Origin: an uncultured Ruminiclostridium sp.
GTDB taxonomy: Bacteria > Bacillota > Clostridia > Oscillospirales > Acutalibacteraceae
Length of the DNA: 30,515 nucleotides
Assembly: GCA_902490005.1 (NCBI GenBank)
Contig: CABUCM010000034.1
Span: 1-30,515 of the forward strand
Reading direction: 5' to 3'
Part shown: positions 1-8,703 of the stretch, in pieces
Numbering within the stretch: the first letter of the stretch is position 1
Layout of the letters: every line of letters begins with the position of its first letter
The notes under the pieces: generated by a model
Told to the model about the DNA's origin: nothing
What the model saw: only the letters and a program-made list of their open reading frames with translations
Databases searched by the model: none
Translations under genes and position numbers: made by a program

Positions 1-1445
1 GGGGCCCTCTGGTCTATTGCCTGCCGCCGGCACCAGCCGGGAATCCGCAGGGCGGCGGTTTTTCCCTTCAGGCCTGTAAAAGTCAGGCGGACGGCACCGT
101 CGTGAGGATAGGCCGTTTTTTGCGCAATGGCGGCCTGCTCCCCAAAGAGGGGGCAGCGGGCCTGGCTTTCCATGTACTGCTGCACGAAAACCGTGTTCTC
201 CCGGTAAACATACAGGTAATTTCCCAGGGAAGCCAGCAGCCGGGTGATGTTGGGCGGACAGCAGGAGCACTCGAACACCTTTTGCCGTTCCAGCATGGGA
301 TAACGGGCGCTGCCGTCCCCCTGGCAGGTGTTCTTTTTGTGAAGCCTGGGGTCGATCTCCAAGGGGTTTTCGTAGAAAAAGGAATCCCCGGACAAGGACT
401 GGGCGGAGAGGAAGCCGTTATACAGAGCCCGCTCAATGGCATCCGCGTATTTGGAATTCTGCTCCAGCAGGCTCATGCGCTGTGAGAAAAACACCAGGCC
501 GATGGCGGCGCAGGTTTCCGCGTAGGCGGTCAGGTTAGGCAGGTCGTAGTCAATGGTGAAGGCCTCCCCTAAATAGCTGGAGCCGATCCCTCCGGTGAGA
601 TACATGCGCCGGTCCACGATGTTGTCAAAAATCCGCTTGCAGGCGGCAAGCAGCTCCTGATCCCCCAGCCGGGCCGCCAGGTCCGCCATGGCGCAGTATA
701 AGTAGGCGGCCCGCACGGCATGGCCCTCGGCGGTGGATTGCTCCCTGACCGGCAGGTGGTCCTGGGTGAACTTGGGGTTATGGTTGGGATAGGAGCTGTC
801 CGGGGCGTCGGTGGCCTTGCTGTCCACAAAATGGCGGCTGAGCTCTAAATATCTTTTTTCCCCCGTACAGTCGTACAGCCGGATCAGGGCGAGCTCGATT
901 TCAGAATGGCCGGGGGTATAAAACCTGGCGGAGCGCTCTTTGCGAAACACGGTTTCAATGGCGTCGGCGTAACGCTCCATCAGCTTTAAAAAGCGGTCCT
1001 TGCCGGTGGCCTGGTAATAAGCCACGGCGGCCTCGATCAAGTGGCCCGCGCAGTAAAGCTCGTGATTGGTCCGCTGGGTGAAGCGTTTGCCCGAGCCCTC
1101 CACCACTGTGTACCAGATATTAAAATACCCATCCTGGCGCTGGTTTTCCTCGATCTGGTCAATCAGGCCCTCTACAAAGGCTTCCAACGCCGGGTCCGGC
1201 TTTTCTTGCAGAAGGTATGCGGCGGATTCCATCCATTTTGCCACGTCGGAATCCCAGAAAAAATGGGGCTGGTTGGGGTCCCCTTCCCGCCAATCGCACC
1301 GAAAGGCGTCGAACCTCCCGGTTTCCTGGAACCGGTTCTGCACCGCCGGCAGGGTTACCGCTCGGTTCCTGTCCTGCTTGTGACGCCAAAAGCCGCCGGT
1401 GACGGCGATATCGGCGTAATTAGAAGAAATGCCTGGTTTGTTCAA
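1..1445 (-). CDS. GH127 beta-L-arabinofuranosidase, cytoplasmic (partial, C-terminus outside window)
   Basis: The open frame runs from a TTG start to the left edge (about 481 residues; family members are about 650). It begins MNKPGISSNYADIAVTGGFW, with an AAAGGTGG ribosome site 5' of the TTG. The family signature is complete: GEAF (E294), AETCAA (E310, C312) and CSCCPPN (C395, C396), followed near the edge by LRIPGWC. In characterised GH127 enzymes such as Bifidobacterium HypBA1, the matching residues are the acid/base Glu, the Zn ligands Glu/Cys/Cys/Cys and the nucleophilic Cys. The expected reaction is removal of terminal beta-L-arabinofuranose. No signal peptide is visible, so it should act in the cytoplasm on imported oligosaccharides. 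It is the last gene seen in the leftward transporter operon, 84 bases after the binding-protein gene. The exact substrate linkage is inferred from the family only. Confidence 0.9.
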   Translation of the reverse strand, partial: MNKPGISSNYADIAVTGGFWRHKQDRNRAVTLPAVQNRFQETGRFDAFRCDWREGDPNQPHFFWDSDVAKWMESAAYLLQEKPDPALEAFVEGLIDQIEENQRQDGYFNIWYTVVEGSGKRFTQRTNHELYCAGHLIEAAVAYYQATGKDRFLKLMERYADAIETVFRKERSARFYTPGHSEIELALIRLYDCTGEKRYLELSRHFVDSKATDAPDSSYPNHNPKFTQDHLPVREQSTAEGHAVRAAYLYCAMADLAARLGDQELLAACKRIFDNIVDRRMYLTGGIGSSYLGEAFTIDYDLPNLTAYAETCAAIGLVFFSQRMSLLEQNSKYADAIERALYNGFLSAQSLSGDSFFYENPLEIDPRLHKKNTCQGDGSARYPMLERQKVFECSCCPPNITRLLASLGNYLYVYRENTVFVQQYMESQARCPLFGEQAAIAQKTAYPHDGAVRLTFTGLKGKTAALRIPGWCRRQAIDQRA

Positions 1446-1470
1446 GTAAATACCACCTTTACGAATCATA

Positions 1471-1497
1471 GCCGCCGCGCCCGCCGGGCGCGGCGGC
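1471..1497. other. Intercistronic GC stem-loop between binding-protein and GH127 genes
   Basis: A perfect 12-bp stem (GCCGCCGCGCCC with its complement) closes a 3-base loop. It lies between the stop of the solute-binding-protein gene and the TTG start of GH127. On the coding (minus) strand no U-run follows, so it is not a typical terminator for that operon. It probably blocks 3' exonucleases or partly attenuates readthrough, which would keep binding-protein mRNA above enzyme mRNA. The function is inference. Confidence 0.6.
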
Positions 1498-1529
1498 CTT
1501 TTGTTGTTGCTGATTAGATTAAAATGAGT

Positions 1530-3140
1530 TTATTCGTTGCCGTCCCACAAATATTTTCCAGTGTATTCCATATGGCTCTCCGGCAGATAACTGACGTACA
1601 TATCCGAGTAATCGGGGCTGCCCAGGGCCTGGTATTGGGCGGTGTATTCATCCTGCAGCGCCTGGCCGCCGGCCTGGAGCCAATCCTGGACCATGGCGTC
1701 GAAGGTTTCCCGGGTGAGCTCCACCTCGCCGGTTACCGCCTTGGAGTAATACAGGGTGATGATGGTGTCGTACAGCTGGCTCTGCAGGGCCACGTTTTGA
1801 GAGGATTGGGGCATGAACTCCACCGGGTCGAAATCCGTATTGCCCACGCTGTGGCGCTCGGTGGGATAGTAATATTCCGCCCAACCCGCATTGACGCCGT
1901 AAACCGTGTACCAGTCCTCCGGCGGGAAAATATTCCGGTAGTATACCGCCCAGGACAGGTCCTTCCCCTTTTCAGTGAGGAAAATGTTTCCGTCGGCGTC
2001 CTCTTGGTAATGCTCGTTTTCGACGCCGTAATTGTTCAGTTTAATGGTTTCCGGCTGGGCCAGGAAATCCAGGAAGGCCACGTAATCCTGGGGGTTTTCA
2101 CAGGAGCTGGAAAGATAGGCGATTTGAGAGGCCCCCAAACGGTCCTGGTTGCCGTAGGACTTTTCGCCGTAATAGCCCTCGGGATAGTCCATGTAGCGGG
2201 TATCAAAGCCCTTGGCCTCGCTTTGAGGCATAAAGGTTTTTTGCATCCAGCAGTTTGCCGAGGACATGGTGGCGGTTTTTTCTCCCAGGTAAAGCTGCTG
2301 CAGGGTTTCCTCCGTCAGGCTCAAAAAGTCCTGGGGGATCAGGCCGGACTGGTACAGCTCTTTACAGTAGACCAAGTAATCGTAAGCCTCGGGCTGGATT
2401 TGGCGGAATACCACCTTGCCGTCCCGGACGCACCAGTTGTTGTGCATCACGGACACGCCGAACATAGAAGAAATGATATCCCAGGAGACCTCCGAGGGGG
2501 AGCCGTAGACCCCAAGGGGGATCATACCGGCTTTGTCCTTAATGGTTTTCAGCATCTGGGTGAATTCGTCGATATCCTTGGGCTGGCTGGTAACGCCGAC
2601 GGAGGAAAGCACATCCTTCCGCGCAAGGAACAGGCCGCTGGCGCAGGGGATGCCGTCAGTGGGGATCACGGCGCCGTACTGCTTACCGTCGATCTGGCCC
2701 TTATCCTGGCTGTCGGCATAGGTTTCAAAAAAGTAAGAGCCCTCCATATAGTCGTCAAAGGGGGTCAGGATCCCCTGCTCATAGTACCGGGAAACAGAAG
2801 CCGGGTCCTTGTCGAACACAATACCGTAGACCTCGCCGCCGTTGAACATCAGGTTCAGCTTTTCCGTGGAGTTGGAAGACGGCAGGATCACGATATCAAA
2901 ATCAAAGCCTGTTTTTTCCCGCCAGTAATCCACGATGAAGTTATTGTTTTCATTGATGTTTTCCTCCCCGTCGTTTTCGGGAAAGTTCTGAAAGTTTTGG
3001 GGAAGGATCACCTGCAGCTTGGTGCCGCTGGAGGAAGAGGGAGTCTGGGACTCCTGGCCGCCTTGGGGCTGGGAGCAGGCGAAAGCGCCCAGCAGGCAGG
3101 CCGCCGCCAGAAGGGAAGCGAGAAATCGTTTCGTTTTCAT
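1530..3140 (-). CDS. Sugar ABC transporter, extracellular solute-binding lipoprotein
   Basis: This 536-residue protein starts with a lysine-containing signal peptide ending in GAFAC (C22, lipobox-like) and a serine-rich linker, so it should be tethered to the outer face of the membrane. The body resembles family 1 solute-binding proteins of the LplA/YtcQ group, with the N-terminal pattern LQVILPQNFQNFPEND, a GFDFDIVIL strand, and many aromatic residues suited to oligosaccharide binding. It would hand an oligosaccharide to the two permeases just upstream (31-base gap). AAAGGAGAG precedes the ATG at a good distance. The ligand cannot be read from sequence. The flanking GH127 genes suggest arabinose-containing oligosaccharides. 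Confidence 0.9.
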   Translation of the reverse strand: MKTKRFLASLLAAACLLGAFACSQPQGGQESQTPSSSSGTKLQVILPQNFQNFPENDGEENINENNNFIVDYWREKTGFDFDIVILPSSNSTEKLNLMFNGGEVYGIVFDKDPASVSRYYEQGILTPFDDYMEGSYFFETYADSQDKGQIDGKQYGAVIPTDGIPCASGLFLARKDVLSSVGVTSQPKDIDEFTQMLKTIKDKAGMIPLGVYGSPSEVSWDIISSMFGVSVMHNNWCVRDGKVVFRQIQPEAYDYLVYCKELYQSGLIPQDFLSLTEETLQQLYLGEKTATMSSANCWMQKTFMPQSEAKGFDTRYMDYPEGYYGEKSYGNQDRLGASQIAYLSSSCENPQDYVAFLDFLAQPETIKLNNYGVENEHYQEDADGNIFLTEKGKDLSWAVYYRNIFPPEDWYTVYGVNAGWAEYYYPTERHSVGNTDFDPVEFMPQSSQNVALQSQLYDTIITLYYSKAVTGEVELTRETFDAMVQDWLQAGGQALQDEYTAQYQALGSPDYSDMYVSYLPESHMEYTGKYLWDGNE

Positions 3141-3171
3141 AAATACTCTCCTTTATAGGTTGATGTGAGGG

Positions 3172-4050
3172 TTATCCTTTTACGCCGCCAAGGGTCATGC
3201 CCTTGACGAAATATTTTTGAAGGAAGGGGTACAGCAGAATAATGGGGAAAATGGAGAAGATTACCGCCGCGGATTGGACCGCCATGGTGGGCGGCGGGGA
3301 GCTGATGGAATAATTCAGAGTGGTAAGGCCCTGCTGCATAATATCCCGGATAATCACCGGCAAGGTGAAAAGGCTGCGGTCGTTGATATACATTACCACG
3401 TCGAACCAACTGTTCCACCGGCCCACGGCGTAAAACAGCAGCAGGGCGGTGAGAGTGGGCTTGCACAGGGGGATCATGATCCGGGTAAGGATGGTGAACT
3501 GGCCCGCGCCCTCAATGGCGGCGGATTCCTCCATTTCCTTCGGCACACCCCGGAACGCGTTCACCAACACGATCACGTTGAACTGGCTGATGGCCTGGGG
3601 GATGATCAAAGCCCAAAAGGTGTCCAGCAGATTCAGCTGCTTTACCACCAGATAGGTGGGGACGATGCCCCCGTTGAACAGCATGGTAAAGATGACGAAA
3701 AACATCAGCGCCCTGCCCTTAGGCAGATAGGAGCGGGAAAGGGGATAAGCCAAAGTGCAGGTCAGCAGCATGGCCACCAGGGTGAAAACGATGGTGGATA
3801 CCAGGGAAAGGTACATGCCCCGGGAAAACTGATAGGTGTCCAGAATAAACTGGATGTGCTTTAGGGTGAAGCCCTTGGGCCACAGGACGATTTCCCCAGA
3901 GGCCACGTAAACGTCGGAGCTGAACGCCTCGGAAATGACCCGCAGGAAGGGCAGCAGGCAGGCCAGGGAAAACAGGATGACGATCACCACGGTGATGAGC
4001 TTGAAGATCCGCTCATCCATGGACTTTTTAATGCCGCGGCTTTTTACCAT
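3172..4050 (-). CDS. Carbohydrate ABC transporter permease, LplC/YtcP type (MalG-like)
   Basis: This 292-residue membrane protein has about six hydrophobic segments, the first at FKLITVVIVILFSLACLLPF. The EAA loop that contacts the ATPase is recognisable as EMEESAAIEGAG...IMIPLCKP. The N-terminus and the RVISEAFSS segment after helix 1 are typical of the LplC/YtcP group paired with LplB. The ATG overlaps the end of the upstream permease gene by 7 bases (ATGGTAA) and has GGAGGTG just upstream, so translation is coupled. No ATPase gene is nearby. Transporters of this group commonly share an MsmX-like ATPase encoded elsewhere, which is assumed here. Confidence 0.92.
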   Translation of the reverse strand: MVKSRGIKKSMDERIFKLITVVIVILFSLACLLPFLRVISEAFSSDVYVASGEIVLWPKGFTLKHIQFILDTYQFSRGMYLSLVSTIVFTLVAMLLTCTLAYPLSRSYLPKGRALMFFVIFTMLFNGGIVPTYLVVKQLNLLDTFWALIIPQAISQFNVIVLVNAFRGVPKEMEESAAIEGAGQFTILTRIMIPLCKPTLTALLLFYAVGRWNSWFDVVMYINDRSLFTLPVIIRDIMQQGLTTLNYSISSPPPTMAVQSAAVIFSIFPIILLYPFLQKYFVKGMTLGGVKG

Positions 4051-4985
4051 AGCCCCTCACCTCCAAACCGTTTGGAAAGCCAGTTGGTAGATACCACAAG
4101 GACGAACCCGATCACCGACTGGAACAGCCCTACGGTGGCGCCGTAGCTGATATCCATGTTGGTGATGCCCTTGGTGTAAACATAGGTGGGAATGATTTCA
4201 GCCACCTCATACACAGCGCTGTTTTTGGTCATAAACACCTGCTCGAAGGAACCGGAAATAATGCCGCCGAAGCTTAAAATTAGCATGATGATAATGGTGC
4301 TGCGGATGCCGGGCAGCGAAATGTGCCAGATATGCCGCCATTTTCCCGCTCCGTCGATGGAGGCGGCCTCATAAAGCTCCGTATTGATCGCCGTCAGGGC
4401 GGCAATGTAGATGATGGAACTCCAGCCGGCTTCCTTCCAGATTTCCGTAATGGTCAAAAGAAGCTTGTAAAAGGATTTTGAGTCTAGAAACGCCACCGGG
4501 CTTCCCCCTAGGGCGGTGATTAGGTTATTCACCAGCCCTGTATTCACATTCAAAAGGCTGGACAGCATGCTGGCCACAATGACCCAGGAAAAGAAATGGG
4601 GCAGGTATACCGCCGTTTGACAAAGCTTTTTCATAGGAGTGGGCCGAAGCTCGTTAAAGCACAGGGCCAGTATAATGGGCATGGGAAACGTCAGCACGAT
4701 TTTCATCAGGTTCAGGCCGATGGTGTTTTTCAGCACCATGGGAAACATCCGGTCGGTAAACAGGCCGACAAAATTTTGCAGGCCCACGAACTCACTGCCG
4801 AAAACCCCCTTGCCCACCTGGTAGTTCTGAAAGGCAACGATCAGGAAAAGCATGGGTATGTAGCAAAGCACCAGGAAAAACAAAAGCCCCGGCGCCGCCA
4901 TCAGGTATAAGGAGCCGTACTGCCTTAGGGCGCCGGGCTTTTTCGCCTTTTTGGACGCGGGCTCGCCGCTCGGTTTGGAACGCAT
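4044..4985 (-). CDS. Carbohydrate ABC transporter permease, LplB/YteP type (MalF-like)
   Basis: This 313-residue permease is the first gene of the leftward operon. It has a basic N-terminal tail, about six membrane segments starting at YLMAAPGLLFFLVLCYIPM, and an EAA loop ELYEAASIDGAG...ISLPGI. The YGSLYLMAAPGLLFF and PMLFLIVAFQNYQ patterns are typical of LplB/YteP permeases, which import complex sugars such as plant-wall oligosaccharides. I chose the ATG at 4985 because GGGAGG lies 7 bases upstream. An ATG 21 bases further out would overlap that ribosome site. The promoter at 5062-5090 drives the unit. It should form the pore with the next gene product. Confidence 0.92.
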   Translation of the reverse strand: MRSKPSGEPASKKAKKPGALRQYGSLYLMAAPGLLFFLVLCYIPMLFLIVAFQNYQVGKGVFGSEFVGLQNFVGLFTDRMFPMVLKNTIGLNLMKIVLTFPMPIILALCFNELRPTPMKKLCQTAVYLPHFFSWVIVASMLSSLLNVNTGLVNNLITALGGSPVAFLDSKSFYKLLLTITEIWKEAGWSSIIYIAALTAINTELYEAASIDGAGKWRHIWHISLPGIRSTIIIMLILSFGGIISGSFEQVFMTKNSAVYEVAEIIPTYVYTKGITNMDISYGATVGLFQSVIGFVLVVSTNWLSKRFGGEGLW

Positions 4986-5061
4986 CAAAAAACCTCCCTG
5001 GATCATCCAAAACTGTGAGGCTTACTCATAATTCAGATGATTTTTTATTCATTTTGGCTAA

Positions 5062-5090
5062 ATAGTATCATTGGTCCAATGGATTGTCAA
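5062..5090 (-). promoter_or_regulatory. Sigma-A promoter of transporter-GH127 operon with palindromic operator in the spacer
   Basis: On the minus strand, TTGACA (5085-5090) and TACTAT (5062-5067) are separated by exactly 17 bases. The spacer holds CATTGG-T-CCAATG at 5069-5081, a perfect 6+6 inverted repeat around one central base. A dimeric repressor bound there would block RNA polymerase. The transcript would start about 70 bases before the first permease ATG. Which regulator binds is unknown: the AraC protein in this window or a LacI/GntR-type protein elsewhere are both possible. Confidence 0.75.
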
Positions 5091-5652
5091 TCATGGTAAA
5101 TAAAGGAAATATCTTACAAATTTTGGTCTGAGAAAAATATTTATTGAGCGATTAATACAATTAAAGTTAATATAAAGCAAATTAAATACAGCATTATATA
5201 CAATAAAATATTTAAGCTATTCAATAATTTTCCAGAGCCGTTCCCGAAAAAACGGCGAATTTCTGTAAAATTGTCCATGCGTAAAACAGGATTGTCGATA
5301 GTAAAACCGGTAGCTTTTCGTTTATCATTAAGATCAGCAAGATTTATAAAAAAACGCTTGCTATATGCCAAGTTTTGGTAAGTCCTAAACAAGGCTCCCT
5401 GATAGGGCCCTATCTGTTACAATAAGGCAAAGGGATGCCTTCCGGCGGCCGGCCCCGGCATAGAGAACGGAATCGTTGCCGGCTGCCGCGTATCCTCAGG
5501 TTACGGGCCAAAGCATAGCGGCTTTGGCAAAATAACAATAACGGCTGTTTGCCCCTGGCGGGCTCCAATGGATGGATTCCGTTTCCCTATCTCCCTTTTG
5601 ATAAGGGCTTTGGGAGCGGTTGCGGGGGAAACAGCGGCAATGGGAGAGTAAT
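5091..5652. other. Intergenic region between divergent operons, AT-rich in its left half
   Basis: This 560-base gap holds no convincing gene. Bases 5091-5390 are clearly AT-richer than the rest of the window. Bases 5400-5650 return to normal composition and form the leader of the GH127 lipoprotein gene. A minus-strand frame at 5141-5392 has a TTG start and a hydrophobic C-terminus, but its AGGGAG is too close to the start. No strong -35/-10 pair for the rightward gene was found. The leader contains TCCAATGGAT at 5564-5573, a 10-base match to one side of the operator at 5069-5081. Confidence 0.5.
5401..5414. promoter_or_regulatory. 14-bp perfect palindrome GATAGGGCCCTATC
   Basis: This exact palindrome lies between the AT-rich block and the leader of the GH127 lipoprotein gene. 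No T-run follows on either strand, so a terminator is unlikely. It could be a regulator-binding site, but no second copy was noticed in the window. Confidence 0.35.
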
Positions 5653-8600
5653 ATGATGAAAAAACGTTGGATTCGAGGCATTTCGGCGCTGCTGTGCCTC
5701 TGCCTGTGCTTTGGAGGCTGTTCCAAGCCCCAGCAGGCGGGGAGCGGAGAGGAAAATGACTTTCACCTGCTGCCCTTAGGGAGCGTGAAGGCCCAGGGGT
5801 GGCTGCTGGACCAATTGACGCTGCAAAAGGAAAATCTGACCGGTGTGTACGAGGAGCTGTCCTTGGACGCGTATCCGGGGGTTTACGACGAAGCAAGCCA
5901 AAGCTACATAGAGGACCCGGGCAGCGATAAAAGGATCTCCGGCTGGATCAGCCAGGAGGGCTACCTGGGGGAAAACGACTTCAGCGAGGAGCGGGTTCCT
6001 TATTATGTAAGGGGCCTGGTGGCCCTGGGCTATACCTTGGACGATCAGGAGCTGAAGGACCAGGCGCAGAAATGGATCGATTGGTCCATCGAAAGCCAGG
6101 TGGAATCCGGGCTGTTCGGCCCCCATACCGATAACGAGGCCAAGGTCTATTGGTGGTCTCTGATGCTGATGGCCCAGGCCATCGAGGATTATTACGACGG
6201 CGTCACCAACGACGCCGACCCGGACAACGGCGACGACCGGGTGCTGCCTTTTCTGACCAAATTTTTCGAGTACCAGCGGCAGGCTCTGAAAACCGCGCCC
6301 TTGACCGAGTGGTCCGCCGCCCGGGGCGGGGAAAATATCGAAATCGTCAAGTGGCTTTACGATAAAACCGGAGAAGACTGGCTTTTGGATTTCTGCAAGG
6401 AACTATACGACCAGTCGCTAAATTGGGAAAAGGTTTATTCCCAGGCAAGCTGGGGAGAAGACACCTTTTATACGGGCCACGGCGTGAATATGCAGGAGAG
6501 CATGCGCCTGATGCCCCTGATGTACGAAATCACCGGCGAGGAGAGCTATTTGGATTCCTACTGGCAGGGCGTGGAGAACCTTTATATGACCAGCGGCAGA
6601 ATCGACGGCCTGGCCAACGCGGATGAAGCCAGCGGCGACATCAGCGCCGTGAGAGGCGCCGAAACCTGCGCCGCGGTGGAGCGGATGCTTTCCGATTCCG
6701 TGGCCCTGACCTGCGTGGGGGACGCCCTCATTGGCGACCATTTGGAACAGGTGGCCTACAACGCCTGGCCCGCCCAGCTCACCCCGGAGCTCACCGGCCA
6801 GACCTATTTCACCCAGCAGAACCAGGTGGAGGTGTCCCTGGGCGTCCACGGCTTTTCCCTGGACGGCGGCGAACGCCTGCTGTATGGCACCCCGGGAGGC
6901 TACCCCTGCTGCATCAACAACTGCCAGGCGGGCTGGCCCAAGTTTGTCAGCAGCATGTGGATGGGCACCGGTGACAACGGGCTGGCGGTGGCGGCCTACG
7001 GGCCCAACAGCGTCACCGCTCAGGTGGGGGACGGCAAGGAGGTCACCGTCAGCCAGGAGACCAACTACCCCTTTGAGGAAACCGTCAGGCTTACGGTAAA
7101 CACCCAGCAGGATGTGTCTTTTCCCCTGTATGTAAGAATTCCATCCTGGTGCGAAAACGCCTCCGTTCAGGTGAACGGGGAGACGGTGGAGGGTGCCGAG
7201 GCGGCGGAATATTTAAAAATCAATCGGAACTGGAAAAACGGAGATATGGTGTCCCTGACCTTCCCCATGGAAATCCAGCCGGTGAATATGCAGAACAACA
7301 GCGTGAGCGTGACCCGGGGGCCGCTGGTTTATGCCCTGGCGGTGGAAGAGGACTGGGCGCCCCTGAAGGACAGCTTTAAGGAGCAGCATTTCAGCGGCTC
7401 CTACCAGCTGCCGGAATGGGACTATAACCTTGGCATCTGGAACGCCTCGGATTACGGCGCGGAATACGCCAGCAGTGAGATTTACGCCGATTCCGACTGG
7501 AACTACGCCCTGCAGCTGGACCAGGCGGCGTTTGCCGACAACTTCCAGATGGAAGAAAACCTGGAGGTGCTGGATCAGGGCGGCTTTACCTTCTCGCCGG
7601 AGAACGCCCCTGTGAAGCTGACGGCCAAGGGAAGGCTGGTGGACGACTGGGAAATGGACGCCACCTACGCCGGCGCCAACGCGGGAGAGGTTCCGCAAAG
7701 CCCGGTGGCAACCGATGGGCCGGAGGAAACCCTGACCCTGATCCCCTATGCCTTTGCCAGGCTGCGGGTGGCGCTGCTGCCGTGGGCCTCTTCCTCAGCT
7801 TCCTATGAGGCCGGAGCGTACCAGCCCGCGGCCCACCACTATGGGAACGACAGGGTGCTGTTCAATACCGTCACGGCGGAAAAGGGCTTTGACATCCGAT
7901 ATAAGCTCAGCTTTACCTATACCGCGCAGCAGGCCCAGACCCTGAGCCTGTGGATCAACAACGAGGAAAAAGGAAGCGTCAGCCTGGACGCGGGGGAAAA
8001 CCTGACCTGCACTGTGGAGAACGCGGTGTTGGACGCGTCCCGTTACAATAAGGTGGAGCTGAAAACCCAGGACGGCGCGCCCCTGAGCGGGGTGGAGGTC
8101 ACCGGCCTGCGGGCGGAAAAGGGAGAGGAGCTTCCCTGCACCTATTACTGGCCCGGGGACGCCGGCGTGAGCTTGGATGACTCCACCATTTCCCCAAATA
8201 AAATGCAGATGATCCCCTATACCGATGAAAATGGGGAACAAAGGAATTTTATCGCCAGCATTGACGACGTGGGAGATACGGTCACCTACTCCAATGTAAA
8301 AGCTCCCCAGGACGGCACCTATAAAATGTCGGTGCTCTACGCCACCGCCGACCCGGATGAGGAGCACACCTATACCCATACGGTGCTGGTGAACGGGGAA
8401 AACCAGGGGAGGGGCAAGATCAAGTATCCCTTCAACTGCCTGTGGAACCAGTTCTCCTACGGCACCTACGCCGTTTATTATGTGGATCTGAAGGCCGGGG
8501 ACAATACGATCCAGCTGAAGAAAACCGACGCCATGGACGGCTACGTACAGATCGCGGCCATGGTCCTCAGCGATACCCCGGTGGCCCAGGCCGCGGGGAG

Positions 8601-8703
8601 ACCGCGGCGGAATAAAACCGCCAACCGCCCGCTTGCGATGGGCCGGGGTGAAAAAAGAAAAAGCCCGCCCTCTGAACGGGGGCGGACTATCACCACATTT
8701 TGA
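5653..8703 (+). CDS. Surface lipoprotein: GH127-family glycosidase with C-terminal CBM6/35-like domain
   Basis: The protein has 1016 residues. Start at 5653 (ATGATG) is chosen because GGGAG lies 6 bases upstream and the lipoprotein signal peptide, ending at GGC (C23), then begins directly. Residues about 35-620 form a GH127-like (alpha/alpha) barrel plus beta-sandwich. GAETCAA (E337, C339) and YPCCINNC (C419, C420) match the Zn/nucleophile sites of GH127. The acid/base region is not the usual GEAF: the nearest acidic residues are D324/E325, only 12-13 before E337 instead of 16. A galactose-binding-like CBM6/35-type domain covers about residues 849-973. The last 29 or so residues are basic and low-complexity and run into the convergent araC terminator; a one-base indel probably caused this. 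It likely releases arabinofuranose or a related sugar outside the cell. Confidence 0.85.
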   Translation: MMKKRWIRGISALLCLCLCFGGCSKPQQAGSGEENDFHLLPLGSVKAQGWLLDQLTLQKENLTGVYEELSLDAYPGVYDEASQSYIEDPGSDKRISGWISQEGYLGENDFSEERVPYYVRGLVALGYTLDDQELKDQAQKWIDWSIESQVESGLFGPHTDNEAKVYWWSLMLMAQAIEDYYDGVTNDADPDNGDDRVLPFLTKFFEYQRQALKTAPLTEWSAARGGENIEIVKWLYDKTGEDWLLDFCKELYDQSLNWEKVYSQASWGEDTFYTGHGVNMQESMRLMPLMYEITGEESYLDSYWQGVENLYMTSGRIDGLANADEASGDISAVRGAETCAAVERMLSDSVALTCVGDALIGDHLEQVAYNAWPAQLTPELTGQTYFTQQNQVEVSLGVHGFSLDGGERLLYGTPGGYPCCINNCQAGWPKFVSSMWMGTGDNGLAVAAYGPNSVTAQVGDGKEVTVSQETNYPFEETVRLTVNTQQDVSFPLYVRIPSWCENASVQVNGETVEGAEAAEYLKINRNWKNGDMVSLTFPMEIQPVNMQNNSVSVTRGPLVYALAVEEDWAPLKDSFKEQHFSGSYQLPEWDYNLGIWNASDYGAEYASSEIYADSDWNYALQLDQAAFADNFQMEENLEVLDQGGFTFSPENAPVKLTAKGRLVDDWEMDATYAGANAGEVPQSPVATDGPEETLTLIPYAFARLRVALLPWASSSASYEAGAYQPAAHHYGNDRVLFNTVTAEKGFDIRYKLSFTYTAQQAQTLSLWINNEEKGSVSLDAGENLTCTVENAVLDASRYNKVELKTQDGAPLSGVEVTGLRAEKGEELPCTYYWPGDAGVSLDDSTISPNKMQMIPYTDENGEQRNFIASIDDVGDTVTYSNVKAPQDGTYKMSVLYATADPDEEHTYTHTVLVNGENQGRGKIKYPFNCLWNQFSYGTYAVYYVDLKAGDNTIQLKKTDAMDGYVQIAAMVLSDTPVAQAAGRPRRNKTANRPLAMGRGEKRKSPPSERGRTITTF
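8650..8685 (-). terminator. Rho-independent terminator of the araC-type gene
   Basis: On the minus strand a CCGCCC/GGGCGG stem (8665-8670 with 8680-8685, 9-base loop) is followed by a T-rich run (GCTTTTTCTTTTTT). It lies right after the regulator's stop codon and inside the 3' end of the opposing GH127 lipoprotein frame. Confidence 0.7.

Noticed and set aside
1524..3158. Long plus-strand open frame (544 codons) opposite the solute-binding-protein gene
   Set aside because: It mirrors the real gene almost exactly, has no domain pattern or ribosome site, and follows from the GC-rich codon use of the opposite strand.
5141..5392. 83-codon minus-strand frame with a hydrophobic C-terminus in the AT-rich gap
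   Set aside because: TTG start with poorly spaced ribosome site, no recognisable family, and composition explained by AT-rich DNA; it is also upstream of the promoter at 5062-5090.
5520..5530. GGCTTTGGCAA shared with the flank of the palindrome at 9558-9572, considered as an AraC half-site
   Set aside because: An 11-base match in GC-rich DNA with similar strings elsewhere (for example in the repeats) is too weak to call a binding site; noted only in the operator entry.
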